A stretch of 64,000 nt of DNA, taken from NCBI GenBank assembly GCA_020833645.1, contig JAJHRQ010000002.1, forward strand, positions 82,280 to 146,279, given 5' to 3'. How positions within the stretch are numbered: position 1 is the first letter of the stretch; every line of letters starts with the position of its first letter. The position numbers were made by a program, and so were the translations under genes. The notes beneath the pieces are model-generated. The model was not told the origin of the DNA, made no database searches, and was given only the letters and a program-made list of their open reading frames with translations. Shown here one piece after another: positions 56,390 to 64,000 of this stretch. The DNA comes from Thermocrinis sp. (GTDB lineage: Bacteria > Aquificota > Aquificia > Aquificales > Aquificaceae).

Positions 56390-59300
56390 ATGAATGCCCT
56401 AAAAAAATTCCAAGAGCTATTGAGGGACATTTTCCAGTTTGAAAGTTCAGACCTTGACTTTGGCATATACAGAATTCTCAACTACAAACGGGATGAAGTA
56501 GAAAAGTTTATAAACCAAAAACTGCCACAGATAATAGAGAATGCCTTTCAAAAGCACAAGAAAAACTTATCTGAGGACATACACGAAGAGTATGAAAGGG
56601 TAAGGAGGGAGATAGTAAGAACCCTCGGAGAAGATGCCTTTACACCAACCGGAGAGTTAAACCCTGTCTTTGCAAATACTAACATAGGACAGGAATATTT
56701 GCGAATAAAAGAACAAAAAGAGCTTTTAGAAAAGCTGGAGGAGATAAAAGAACAAGTTTATAACGACCTTTACTCTTTCTTCTCAAGGTTTTACGAAGAT
56801 GGAGATTTTATCCCACAGTACAGGTATTCAAAGGAGCCAAAATACAGCATACCCTACAACGGAGAAGAGGTAAAGCTTTACTGGGCAAACGCAGACCAAT
56901 ATTACATAAAAACGGGCATACTCTTTAGGGACTATACCTTTAGGGCAGGGGACAAAAAGGTAATCTTTAGGACCGTGTCCGCACGGGAGGAAATAAACAG
57001 CAACAAGGCAACAAAGCAAAGGTATTTTGTCTTGGATGAAGAGCCAATCCAAATAGACCAAGAAGGCATAATAATTAGATTTCAATACAGAGAACTGGGT
57101 GAAGAGGAGATAAGGCTTTACAAGGATAACGGAAATGGTCAGGAAATAGAACAAGAGGAGGAAAACGGAGGAAGGGGAAGAGGTATAAAACAGGAGAAGA
57201 TAAACGAGAAGATTTTTGAGAAATTAGAAAAAGATTTAAGGGAACTGTTCTCTAAGATAAAGGAGCTTCAGTATGCAATTGAAAGCTTACTAAAGGAACA
57301 AAGAAACCAACAACCCTTACTCCTTTATCACATAAACCGATTTACCGCAAAGAACACAAGGGACTACTTTATCCACAAAAACCTAAAGAAGTTTTTAATG
57401 GGACAGCTTGATTACTTTATAAAGTCTGAGGTTTTGAACTACGAAACCCTTTCGGAAGAAAAGTATTTAGACAAGCACATAACAAGGGCTAAGGTTGTTA
57501 AGGAAGTGGGAGAAAAGATTATAGACTTTTTGGCACAGATTGAGGATTTTCAGAAAAAACTTTGGGAAAAGAAAAAGTTTGTTATACAAACCCATTATGT
57601 GATTACCTTAGACAGGATTAAGGAATGGGCGGGCGAGGAGTTTTACAGGGAAGTTTTAAAAAGGGTTTTACAAAACAAAGCACAGCTTGAGGAGTGGGAA
57701 AGGCTTGGCTTTGGAAGGTTTGAAAGGGAAGAGGATTTAGAGGGCAAAAAGCTACCCATTGACACGGGATACTTTGATGAGAGGTTTAAGTGGGAGCTTT
57801 TGGAGAGGATAAGCGAAAAGGTTAATCTGGATGATGCACTGGATGGGCTTTTGATAAAGAGCGAAAACTGGCAGGCTTTGAATACGATTTTGAATAAGTA
57901 TAAAGAAAAAGTCCAAACCATATACATTGACCCACCCTTTAACAAGGAGCAAGACGCAGACTATTTATACAATGTGAAGTATAAGGACTCCACTTGGATT
58001 GCAATGCTTGAAAATAGACTAAGGCTTGCAAAGGAGCTTTTAAACGAAAGGGGGAGCATTTTTGTTAGGTGTGATTACAACGGGAATATGTATGTTAGGC
58101 TTTTGATGAATGAGATTTTTGGAGAGGAGAATTTTAGGAATGAGATTGTGGTTAATAGAATTGTTAAAAAAGGTTTTGGAGCTGATAGATTCCCGACAGC
58201 TATAGATTCACTTTTTTATTTTGTGAAGTCAGATAAGTTTCTCTTCAAGGGATATAGAAAACTTTTGGATAAACCAAAAGAACCTTGGTGGCATGATATG
58301 ACTTCTATGACTGCTGGTAGAAGAGGAGGAGAACCGAGAATTATATTTGGTAAAAAACTATATCCACCTCCAGGGAGAGCTTGGACCTTTAGCCAAGAGA
58401 AAATAGAACAGATGGAAAAAGAGGGTAGAATCAGAATTAGGTGTGGTGTATGCGGATACACACATTATAGTGGTAAATGGGACAAATGTCCAAAATGTGG
58501 AGAGGAAAAAGAAAGGGTTGATTATTTAGTTATTACTGATGGAAGAGAACCTATTGATAATGATTGGACAGACATTCCTGGTTATTCCTTTGGCTGGGAT
58601 TTCCCAACCGAAAACTCCGAAATCCTTCTCAAGCGTGTTATAGAATCCACATCCGAAGAAGGCGACTTGGTTATGGACTTCTTTTTGGGAAGTGGGACAA
58701 CAACCGCGGTAGCCCATAAGCTTAAAAGAAAATGGATTGGTGTGGAGATGGGGGAGCATTTTTGGACTGTGGTTATGCCGAGGATGAAAAAGGTTTTAGC
58801 CTACGATAAATCTGGCATTTCCAAAGAAAAGGATGTTAAAGAAAAATACAACGAGCGGACTGCGGGGGGATTTTTTAAATACATCATTCTTGAACAATAC
58901 GAAGACACCCTTGATAACCTTGAGCTAAAGGAAAGCAAACCACACAAAGACTTTTTCAAAGATGACTACCTTATTAAATACTTCCTTGAGCTTGAAACAA
59001 GGGATGACCCACACCTTTTGAACATCTCAATGTTAAAAGACCCATACAACTACAAACTAAAGGTTAATCTTTCCGAAGTGGGAGAGCCAAAAGAAATGGC
59101 GGTGGATGTGATAGAGACTTTTAACTACTTGCTTGGGCTAAAGGTAAACAAATTAATGCGTAAAGAAAAGGAAGGGAACACATACACGTTTGTATTGGGA
59201 GAAAGGGAGGGCAAAAGTGTGGCGGTGGTTTGGAGGGTTTATTCGGAGGAATGGACGGAGGAGGATTACAAAAAGGACAGGGATTTTATAGAGGAGGTTT

Positions 59301-59428
59301 TGAAGGAGTTTAACCCGGAGATTATATACATAAACGGACAGCATGCCTTAGCCTTTGAAAGCTTTAAGCCTGATGTCCGAAACGTAGAACCTGAATTCAA
59401 AAGGCTTATGTTTAGCCATGAACATTGA
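56390..59428 (+). CDS. Type III-like DNA methyltransferase (Mod), long form
   Basis: The 1012-aa protein is an adenine-type DNA methyltransferase of the beta class: catalytic DPPF ([19 protein letters not shown]) at about residue 512 precedes the SAM motif [15 protein letters not shown] at about 762. Between them lies the presumed target-recognition region, including a zinc-ribbon-like pair CGVCGYTHY...CPKCGEE at about 684-705. The first 500 residues are an extra helical, charged region not found in typical Mod proteins (about 650 aa). A D/E-rich C-terminal domain follows the SAM site. It overlaps the Res gene by 11 bp and probably has a leaderless promoter. The recognition site is unknown. 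Confidence 0.85.
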   Translation: MNALKKFQELLRDIFQFESSDLDFGIYRILNYKRDEVEKFINQKLPQIIENAFQKHKKNLSEDIHEEYERVRREIVRTLGEDAFTPTGELNPVFANTNIGQEYLRIKEQKELLEKLEEIKEQVYNDLYSFFSRFYEDGDFIPQYRYSKEPKYSIPYNGEEVKLYWANADQYYIKTGILFRDYTFRAGDKKVIFRTVSAREEINSNKATKQRYFVLDEEPIQIDQEGIIIRFQYRELGEEEIRLYKDNGNGQEIEQEEENGGRGRGIKQEKINEKIFEKLEKDLRELFSKIKELQYAIESLLKEQRNQQPLLLYHINRFTAKNTRDYFIHKNLKKFLMGQLDYFIKSEVLNYETLSEEKYLDKHITRAKVVKEVGEKIIDFLAQIEDFQKKLWEKKKFVIQTHYVITLDRIKEWAGEEFYREVLKRVLQNKAQLEEWERLGFGRFEREEDLEGKKLPIDTGYFDERFKWELLERISEKVNLDDALDGLLIKSENWQALNTILNKYKEKVQTIYIDPPFNKEQDADYLYNVKYKDSTWIAMLENRLRLAKELLNERGSIFVRCDYNGNMYVRLLMNEIFGEENFRNEIVVNRIVKKGFGADRFPTAIDSLFYFVKSDKFLFKGYRKLLDKPKEPWWHDMTSMTAGRRGGEPRIIFGKKLYPPPGRAWTFSQEKIEQMEKEGRIRIRCGVCGYTHYSGKWDKCPKCGEEKERVDYLVITDGREPIDNDWTDIPGYSFGWDFPTENSEILLKRVIESTSEEGDLVMDFFLGSGTTTAVAHKLKRKWIGVEMGEHFWTVVMPRMKKVLAYDKSGISKEKDVKEKYNERTAGGFFKYIILEQYEDTLDNLELKESKPHKDFFKDDYLIKYFLELETRDDPHLLNISMLKDPYNYKLKVNLSEVGEPKEMAVDVIETFNYLLGLKVNKLMRKEKEGNTYTFVLGEREGKSVAVVWRVYSEEWTEEDYKKDRDFIEEVLKEFNPEIIYINGQHALAFESFKPDVRNVEPEFKRLMFSHEH

Positions 59429-62400
59429 AAAGTATTTGGTCTTAAACAAGTATTTTTTACGGCTTTTTGGTGAAGAGGATAACAGAGGGCTTTTGAGATA
59501 TCTAAAAAGTGTGGAAGAGGGCGAAAGGGATGGTCTAACGAACTTTGCCATAAATCTTATGACAAAGGAGGGAGTAAGACTTCCAAAGGATGAGCTAAAA
59601 AGATACGACCAAAACATACAGGAATACCTACGGAAAATAAACCAAAGCAGACCGGAAAGGATAAGGCTTAAATACTTTCAATACCTGGCGGTTTTGTTCA
59701 CGGAGATATTCTTAGACAGGTTAAAAAACCGAAAGTGGGAGTTTTTGGCGGAGTTAAACGATTTTGTTATTAGTAATAGTTTGGAGAAAAAGGTAAGAGA
59801 GACCGTCGGCGAATTTTCGGAAGAGGACCTTAAAAAGCTTGCCTTTTGGATGGCAACAGGGTCTGGCAAAACCCTCATAATGCACATAAACTATTTGCAG
59901 TTTTTGAGGTATAAACCCTTTGAACCGGATAACATTTTGTTAATCACTCCCAACGAGGGGCTTTCCAAACAGCATTACGAGGAAATGCAGAAAAGCGGTA
60001 TTCCATGCAGGCTTTACAGCGAAAGCGGGAGTTCAAGCGGACGAAGGGAACACGAAGTTTTGATAATAGAGATCACAAAGTTGGCGGAAAACACAAGGGG
60101 AAGGGGAAGGTCTATACACATTTCCGCCTTCGAGGGGAAAAATCTTATCTTTGTGGATGAGGGGCATAAGGGCAAAAGGTCTGAAGAGAAGAAGTGGGCA
60201 AAGCTTAGGGACAAGCTTATTGAAAAGGGTTTTGCCTTTGAATACAGTGCCACCTTTGGGCAGATATTAGACAAGGAGGATATCCTAAAGGAGTACGCAA
60301 AGGCTATAATCTTTGATTACTCTTACAAATACTTTTACCTTGATGGCTACGGAAAGGACTTTTGGGTGCTAAACATCAAAAACTCAAAGATTGATGACTT
60401 TACAGAAATGGCTTTTTGTGCAAACCTTTTGGACTTTTACCAACAGCTTTTGGTTTATGAAGAAAAAAGAAGGATTGCCAGAGAGCATAACATAGAAAAA
60501 CCACTTTGGATATTCGTAGGTTCCACCGTGTCGGGCAAAAACATAGACTCAGACATAGTAAAGGTTTTGGACCTTGTAAGAAATAGCTTAAACAGGGATT
60601 GGCTGAAGGAGAGGATTGACAAAATCCTAAACGGAGAGTTTAAAAACGAAAAGGGAGAGGATATTTTTAGGCATAAGTTTGAAAGGTTAAGAAGGGGCTT
60701 TGATTTGGAGGACCTTTACGAAAAGGTTTTCAACGGTAGGGGGAAGCTGAGGGTTCTTGAGATAAAGAGGGCGGAGGGAGAGTTTGGGCTAAGGCTTGGA
60801 GAGAACGCATACTTTGGCGTGGTAAATATTGGGGATGTGTCTGCCTTTAAAAAGCTACTAAAAGAGAAGGGCTTTGAGATAGAGCAGGACGCAATAAGTG
60901 ATTCTCTCTTTGATAGCATAAAAAGGGAAAACTCCACCATTAACATACTCATCGGTTCCAAAAAGTTCATAGAGGGTTGGGATACTTGGAGGGTCTCCTG
61001 TATGGGACTTTTGAACATCGGAAAGGGCGAAGGTCCGCAGATCATCCAGCTTTTTGGAAGGGGCGTAAGGCTAAAGGGCAAAAACCTTTCCCTCAAAAGG
61101 TCTGGCAATCCTGAAATCTCAACCCTTGAAACTTTAAAGATATACGGCATATCCGCAGACTACATAGGTAAGTTTTTGTCCGCCATAAAGAAAGAAGAGG
61201 TGGAGTTTGAAGAAATAAAGGTGCCTGTGCGTGTGTTAAACAGAGAGATTTGGAAGGACTTTCCTTATCCTACCAAAGATGAAAGCAAAAAATTTGAAAG
61301 GGAGAGGGTTTTGTGCTTAAGGTTAGATACAATTTCTGCTTCTATGAACCTGGTGCCAAGCATAGCGGTCTATATGGCACAGGAGCGAAGGGAAGATGTC
61401 CAATCTTCTGAAGTTGAAACTGAGACTGCGTCAAAAAGCATCGCAGACCTTGTGAATATAGAGCTGTTTGATTGGACGAGGATCTATACGGAGCTTTTGG
61501 AGTTCAAGAAAGAGAGGGGTTACTTAAACCTTAGCTTTGATTTGGAAACTTTAAAGGAAATCCTAAAAGAAAGATGCAAAGTTATTGTGCCAAACGACTT
61601 TAAAGTAAAGGACTTGGAAGATTTGAAGAATTTGGAAAACATGGCCATTTCCCTTCTGAAAAGCTACATAGATAAGTTTTACAAGAGGGAGAAGGGTAGG
61701 TTTGAAAAGGACATTATAACTTACAAGCCTGCGGGAAAGCAATTAAGCCTGTTTAGATTGGCTTCTGATAAGGTGGAATACTATACGCTGACAGTGCCTG
61801 CGAAAGAACAAAAATTGATTGAAAAGATAAAAGAAATCGTTGAAAATATGGATGCCCTTTTGGATGAACACAAGGAAAAAGATATATTGCCAAGGATTGT
61901 TATAGATAATTCTGTCTTTGTTCCACTGCTTTTGGAAAAGGAAGGTATAAACATTTCTCCACCCGCATTGAACAGGGGAGAGAAGAGGTTTTTGGAAGGT
62001 TTGAGGGATTATTTAGATAAACACCCAGAAATTTTGGATAAATACCACATAGTTTTACTGAGGAACGAGGCAAGGGAAGGGGTGGGCTTTATGCTTGACT
62101 GGGGAGAGTTTTATCCTGACTTTATCCTTTGGATAAGAGAAAAGAATGGAAACATAATTTACATAGTCTTCGTGGAGCCAAAGGGACTAAAGATGCTGGG
62201 AGATTTGCTTAATAATGAGAAGATTATTTTCCTTTCGGAGGGATTGAGGGAAACCCTTAGAAAGCAATACGAAAACTGGCAAGTGGAGGTAAAGGGTTTT
62301 GTTCTTTCTACCACTCCTTACGAAGAATTGCGGAGAGGTCAAGCAAGCGAGAAATCTAAATCCCAAGAGGAATACGAGGAGAAAAATATACTATTTTTAG

Positions 62401-62450
62401 AGGATCAGTATTGGGCTGAGAAGTTTTTTAAAAGGGTTTTGCATGCATAA
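59418..62450 (+). CDS. Type III-like restriction helicase-nuclease (Res)
   Basis: The 1010-aa protein is a superfamily 2 DNA translocase: WMATGSGKTLIMH (Walker A, about residue 143), FVDEGHKGK (DEGH box, about 245), FEYSATFGQI (III), KKFIEGWDTWRVSCMGLLNIGKGEGPQIIQLFGRGVRLKG (V-VI, about 510-550). Near the C-terminus FYPDFILWI and VFVEPKG form a PD-x(n)-E-x-K nuclease motif (about 898-925). It pairs with the overlapping Mod gene as a two-subunit restriction system. A hairpin CCAAG-CAT-CTTGG follows the stop. Confidence 0.87.
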   Translation: MNIEKYLVLNKYFLRLFGEEDNRGLLRYLKSVEEGERDGLTNFAINLMTKEGVRLPKDELKRYDQNIQEYLRKINQSRPERIRLKYFQYLAVLFTEIFLDRLKNRKWEFLAELNDFVISNSLEKKVRETVGEFSEEDLKKLAFWMATGSGKTLIMHINYLQFLRYKPFEPDNILLITPNEGLSKQHYEEMQKSGIPCRLYSESGSSSGRREHEVLIIEITKLAENTRGRGRSIHISAFEGKNLIFVDEGHKGKRSEEKKWAKLRDKLIEKGFAFEYSATFGQILDKEDILKEYAKAIIFDYSYKYFYLDGYGKDFWVLNIKNSKIDDFTEMAFCANLLDFYQQLLVYEEKRRIAREHNIEKPLWIFVGSTVSGKNIDSDIVKVLDLVRNSLNRDWLKERIDKILNGEFKNEKGEDIFRHKFERLRRGFDLEDLYEKVFNGRGKLRVLEIKRAEGEFGLRLGENAYFGVVNIGDVSAFKKLLKEKGFEIEQDAISDSLFDSIKRENSTINILIGSKKFIEGWDTWRVSCMGLLNIGKGEGPQIIQLFGRGVRLKGKNLSLKRSGNPEISTLETLKIYGISADYIGKFLSAIKKEEVEFEEIKVPVRVLNREIWKDFPYPTKDESKKFERERVLCLRLDTISASMNLVPSIAVYMAQERREDVQSSEVETETASKSIADLVNIELFDWTRIYTELLEFKKERGYLNLSFDLETLKEILKERCKVIVPNDFKVKDLEDLKNLENMAISLLKSYIDKFYKREKGRFEKDIITYKPAGKQLSLFRLASDKVEYYTLTVPAKEQKLIEKIKEIVENMDALLDEHKEKDILPRIVIDNSVFVPLLLEKEGINISPPALNRGEKRFLEGLRDYLDKHPEILDKYHIVLLRNEAREGVGFMLDWGEFYPDFILWIREKNGNIIYIVFVEPKGLKMLGDLLNNEKIIFLSEGLRETLRKQYENWQVEVKGFVLSTTPYEELRRGQASEKSKSQEEYEEKNILFLEDQYWAEKFFKRVLHA

Positions 62451-62479
62451 CATAAATAGAAAATCCAAGCATCTTGGCT

Positions 62480-62485
62480 TATTAT
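62480..62485 (+). promoter_or_regulatory. -10 element for proA
   Basis: TATTAT is followed by 7 nt and then the proA ATG, so the mRNA would begin at the start codon. It lies just after a small hairpin (CCAAG/CTTGG, 62464-62476) that may end the Res transcript. Confidence 0.42.
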
Positions 62486-62492
62486 ATTTTTC

Positions 62493-63818
62493 ATGCAGGA
62501 GTTGAAAAGCTACGCAGAGGAGAAGGTAGAAAAGGCAAGGAAGGTCCTTAGGATTTTGAGTTCCATTCCCACCGAGGTGAAAAACCGCACCCTTCTGAGG
62601 GCGGCGGAGCTTTTGGACAAGAGGCGAGAATACATAAAGGAAGAGAACAAAAAGGATATAGCCTTTGCAGAATCTCAGGGGCTATCTCCCGCTTTGCTGG
62701 ACCGACTGCTTCTGAACGACAAGAGGATTGACGGTATGATAAAGGTTCTAAGGGATGTGGCAAGCCTGCCGGACCCAGTGGGAGAGATCACCCGCATGTG
62801 GCAACTTCCCAACGGGCTAAAGGTAGGAAGGATGAGGGTGCCCTTGGGAGTGATATTCATCGTTTACGAGGCAAGACCAAACGTAACCATAGAGGCGGGC
62901 TCTCTGTGCATAAAATCCTCCAATGCGGTAATCCTAAGGGGTGGAAAGGAAGCCATAAACTCCAACAGGGCTTTGGTGGAAATCCTCAGGGAAGCATCTG
63001 CCATGGAGGGCTTTCCAGAAGAAGCCATCCAGTTTATAGACAGACCCGAAAGAGAGATTGTCTGGGAAATTTTGCAGATGGAAGGCAAAGTGGATGTTGC
63101 CATTCCGAGGGGTGGGGAAAGCTTGATAAGGGCTGTGGCAGAAAAGGCAAAGGTACCCGTCATAAAGCATTACAAGGGGGTTTGCAACATATACGTGGAT
63201 GAGGAAGCAGACTTAGAAAAGGCTTACCACATAGTCTACAACGCAAAGGTTCAAAGACCTTCCGTTTGCAACGCAGTGGAAAATCTGATAATACACCGAA
63301 AGATCCTAAACACCTTCTTCCCAAAGATGGCATACATCTTAGGAAAGGCTGGGGTGGAGCTCAGATGCGACGAGGATAGTTTAAAGGTTATAAAGTCTGA
63401 CCCAAGGCTCTCCTTTGTAAAGGCAGTGCCCGCCACAGAGGAGGACTACTACGAGGAATTTTTGGACCTAATACTTGCGGTAAAGGTGGTGGATAGCTTG
63501 GAGGAGGCTGTAGACTTTATAGAAACCTACGGTTCCAAGCACTCGGATGCCATAATTACCGAAAACTACACCAAGGCGATGAAGTTTCTTACAGAGGTTG
63601 ATTCTGCAGCGGTTTATGTGAACGCATCCACAAGGTTTACCGACGGCAACGAGTTTGGGCTTGGTGCGGAGATGGGCATATCTACCGATAAAATCCACGC
63701 AAGGGGTCCCATGGCTCTGGAGGAACTAACCATCCAGAAGTTTATCATCTTTGGCAACGGACAGGTTAGGGATAACTTTAAAGTCCCAGAAGAGCTTTTA
63801 AAGGAGTGGAAGGACTGA
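62493..63818 (+). CDS. proA: Gamma-glutamyl phosphate reductase
   Basis: ProA reduces glutamyl phosphate in proline synthesis. The 441-aa protein (slightly longer than the usual 415-420) has [64 protein letters not shown] and [13 protein letters not shown] containing the active-site cysteine, then [22 protein letters not shown]. It stops one base before the rseP ATG. proB is not in the window. Confidence 0.95.
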   Translation: MQELKSYAEEKVEKARKVLRILSSIPTEVKNRTLLRAAELLDKRREYIKEENKKDIAFAESQGLSPALLDRLLLNDKRIDGMIKVLRDVASLPDPVGEITRMWQLPNGLKVGRMRVPLGVIFIVYEARPNVTIEAGSLCIKSSNAVILRGGKEAINSNRALVEILREASAMEGFPEEAIQFIDRPEREIVWEILQMEGKVDVAIPRGGESLIRAVAEKAKVPVIKHYKGVCNIYVDEEADLEKAYHIVYNAKVQRPSVCNAVENLIIHRKILNTFFPKMAYILGKAGVELRCDEDSLKVIKSDPRLSFVKAVPATEEDYYEEFLDLILAVKVVDSLEEAVDFIETYGSKHSDAIITENYTKAMKFLTEVDSAAVYVNASTRFTDGNEFGLGAEMGISTDKIHARGPMALEELTIQKFIIFGNGQVRDNFKVPEELLKEWKD

Positions 63819-63819
63819 G

Positions 63820-64000
63820 ATGGAGACAGTTTTAGCCTTTTTGGTTTTGGTAGGCATTCTTATTTGGTTTCATGAGTTGGGGCACTTTTTGTTTGCTAAG
63901 CTCTTTGGAGTTAAGGTGGAGGTCTTCTCCGTTGGCTTTGGTCCTGTTTTGTTTAAAAAACAGTGGGGAGAGACCGAATACAGGCTCTCCGCAATTCCTC
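63820..64000 (+). CDS. rseP: RseP-type site-2 protease (3' end outside window)
   Basis: The first 60 residues are seen: an N-terminal helix with zinc-binding [14 protein letters not shown] at about residues 18-31 and [13 protein letters not shown], the classic RseP/RIP opening. The rest, including the PDZ domain, lies beyond the edge. In other bacteria it cleaves anti-sigma factors in the membrane. Confidence 0.88.
   Translation, partial: METVLAFLVLVGILIWFHELGHFLFAKLFGVKVEVFSVGFGPVLFKKQWGETEYRLSAIP

Overview
The window looks like a chromosomal segment from a thermophilic, chemolithotrophic member of the Aquificaceae (Hydrogenobacter/Thermocrinis/Aquifex type). This is inferred from family resemblance and gene content, not from a database search. 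Supporting points are a split carbamoyl-phosphate synthase large subunit (only the N-terminal half, CarB1, is present), very tight gene packing with 4-bp start/stop overlaps, a complete Gram-negative envelope set (YidC, heptose genes, a LolD-like ATPase, RseP), and little intergenic DNA. There are no rRNA or tRNA genes and no CRISPR array.

Layout. 1-9.3 kb: yidC (5' cut), hldD, a PhoR-like kinase, a 308-bp inserted element, phoU, tmk, glgA, hldE (cytidylyltransferase), carB1, an M50 protease and an orphan gene. 9.3-15.2 kb: a bifunctional-nuclease gene opposite a long overlapping operon (lolD-like, nadC, glgP, ferritin-like, gmhA, nadK). 15.1-18.9 kb, minus strand: PHP protein, trpS, polysaccharide deacetylase and a broken protein kinase. 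18.9-22.2 kb: S41 protease, P-loop kinase, thiol-disulfide protein, an orphan gene, a phosphatase and the SRP RNA. 22.2-30.5 kb: metG, thiO, a Ski2-like helicase, a thiamine-binding protein, a broken LonB-type protease and fabD. 30.5-33.2 kb, minus strand: two CydA-like membrane proteins, one carrying a c-type haem domain. 33.3-41 kb: gatA, tsaB, a HerA-like ATPase and a cell-wall amidase, opposed by queE and infB. 41-51.2 kb: hydrolase and hemL, then minus-strand SLT, a CopD-like protein, rpoZ, gmk, an ornithine/lysine decarboxylase and the elongasome operon mreB-mreC-mreD-mrdA. 51.2-56.4 kb: proS, dprA, then comEC and trpB on the minus strand. 56.4-62.5 kb: a two-gene type III-like restriction-modification system. 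62.5-64 kb: proA and the start of rseP.

Functional themes: the ADP-heptose pathway (gmhA, hldE, hldD), glycogen turnover (glgA, glgP), NAD synthesis (nadC, nadK), cell-wall growth (mreBCD, mrdA, amidase, SLT), natural transformation (dprA, comEC), phosphate signalling (PhoR, Pho box, phoU) and a possible alternative quinol-oxidising membrane module.

Most notable observations: (1) A 308-bp miniature element at the 3' end of phoR is bounded exactly by a 12-bp direct repeat, has terminal inverted repeats and contains a consensus promoter driving a potentially highly folded RNA. (2) A recurrent arrangement places a TATAAT/TAAAAT box only 6-11 nt before the start codon, implying that leaderless mRNAs are common. 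Two divergent gene pairs share a single palindromic -10 element. (3) Three otherwise well-preserved genes are disrupted: glgP by a 1-nt frameshift, the kinase by a TAG exactly at its catalytic lysine plus a frameshift, and LonB by a frameshift plus a TAG.
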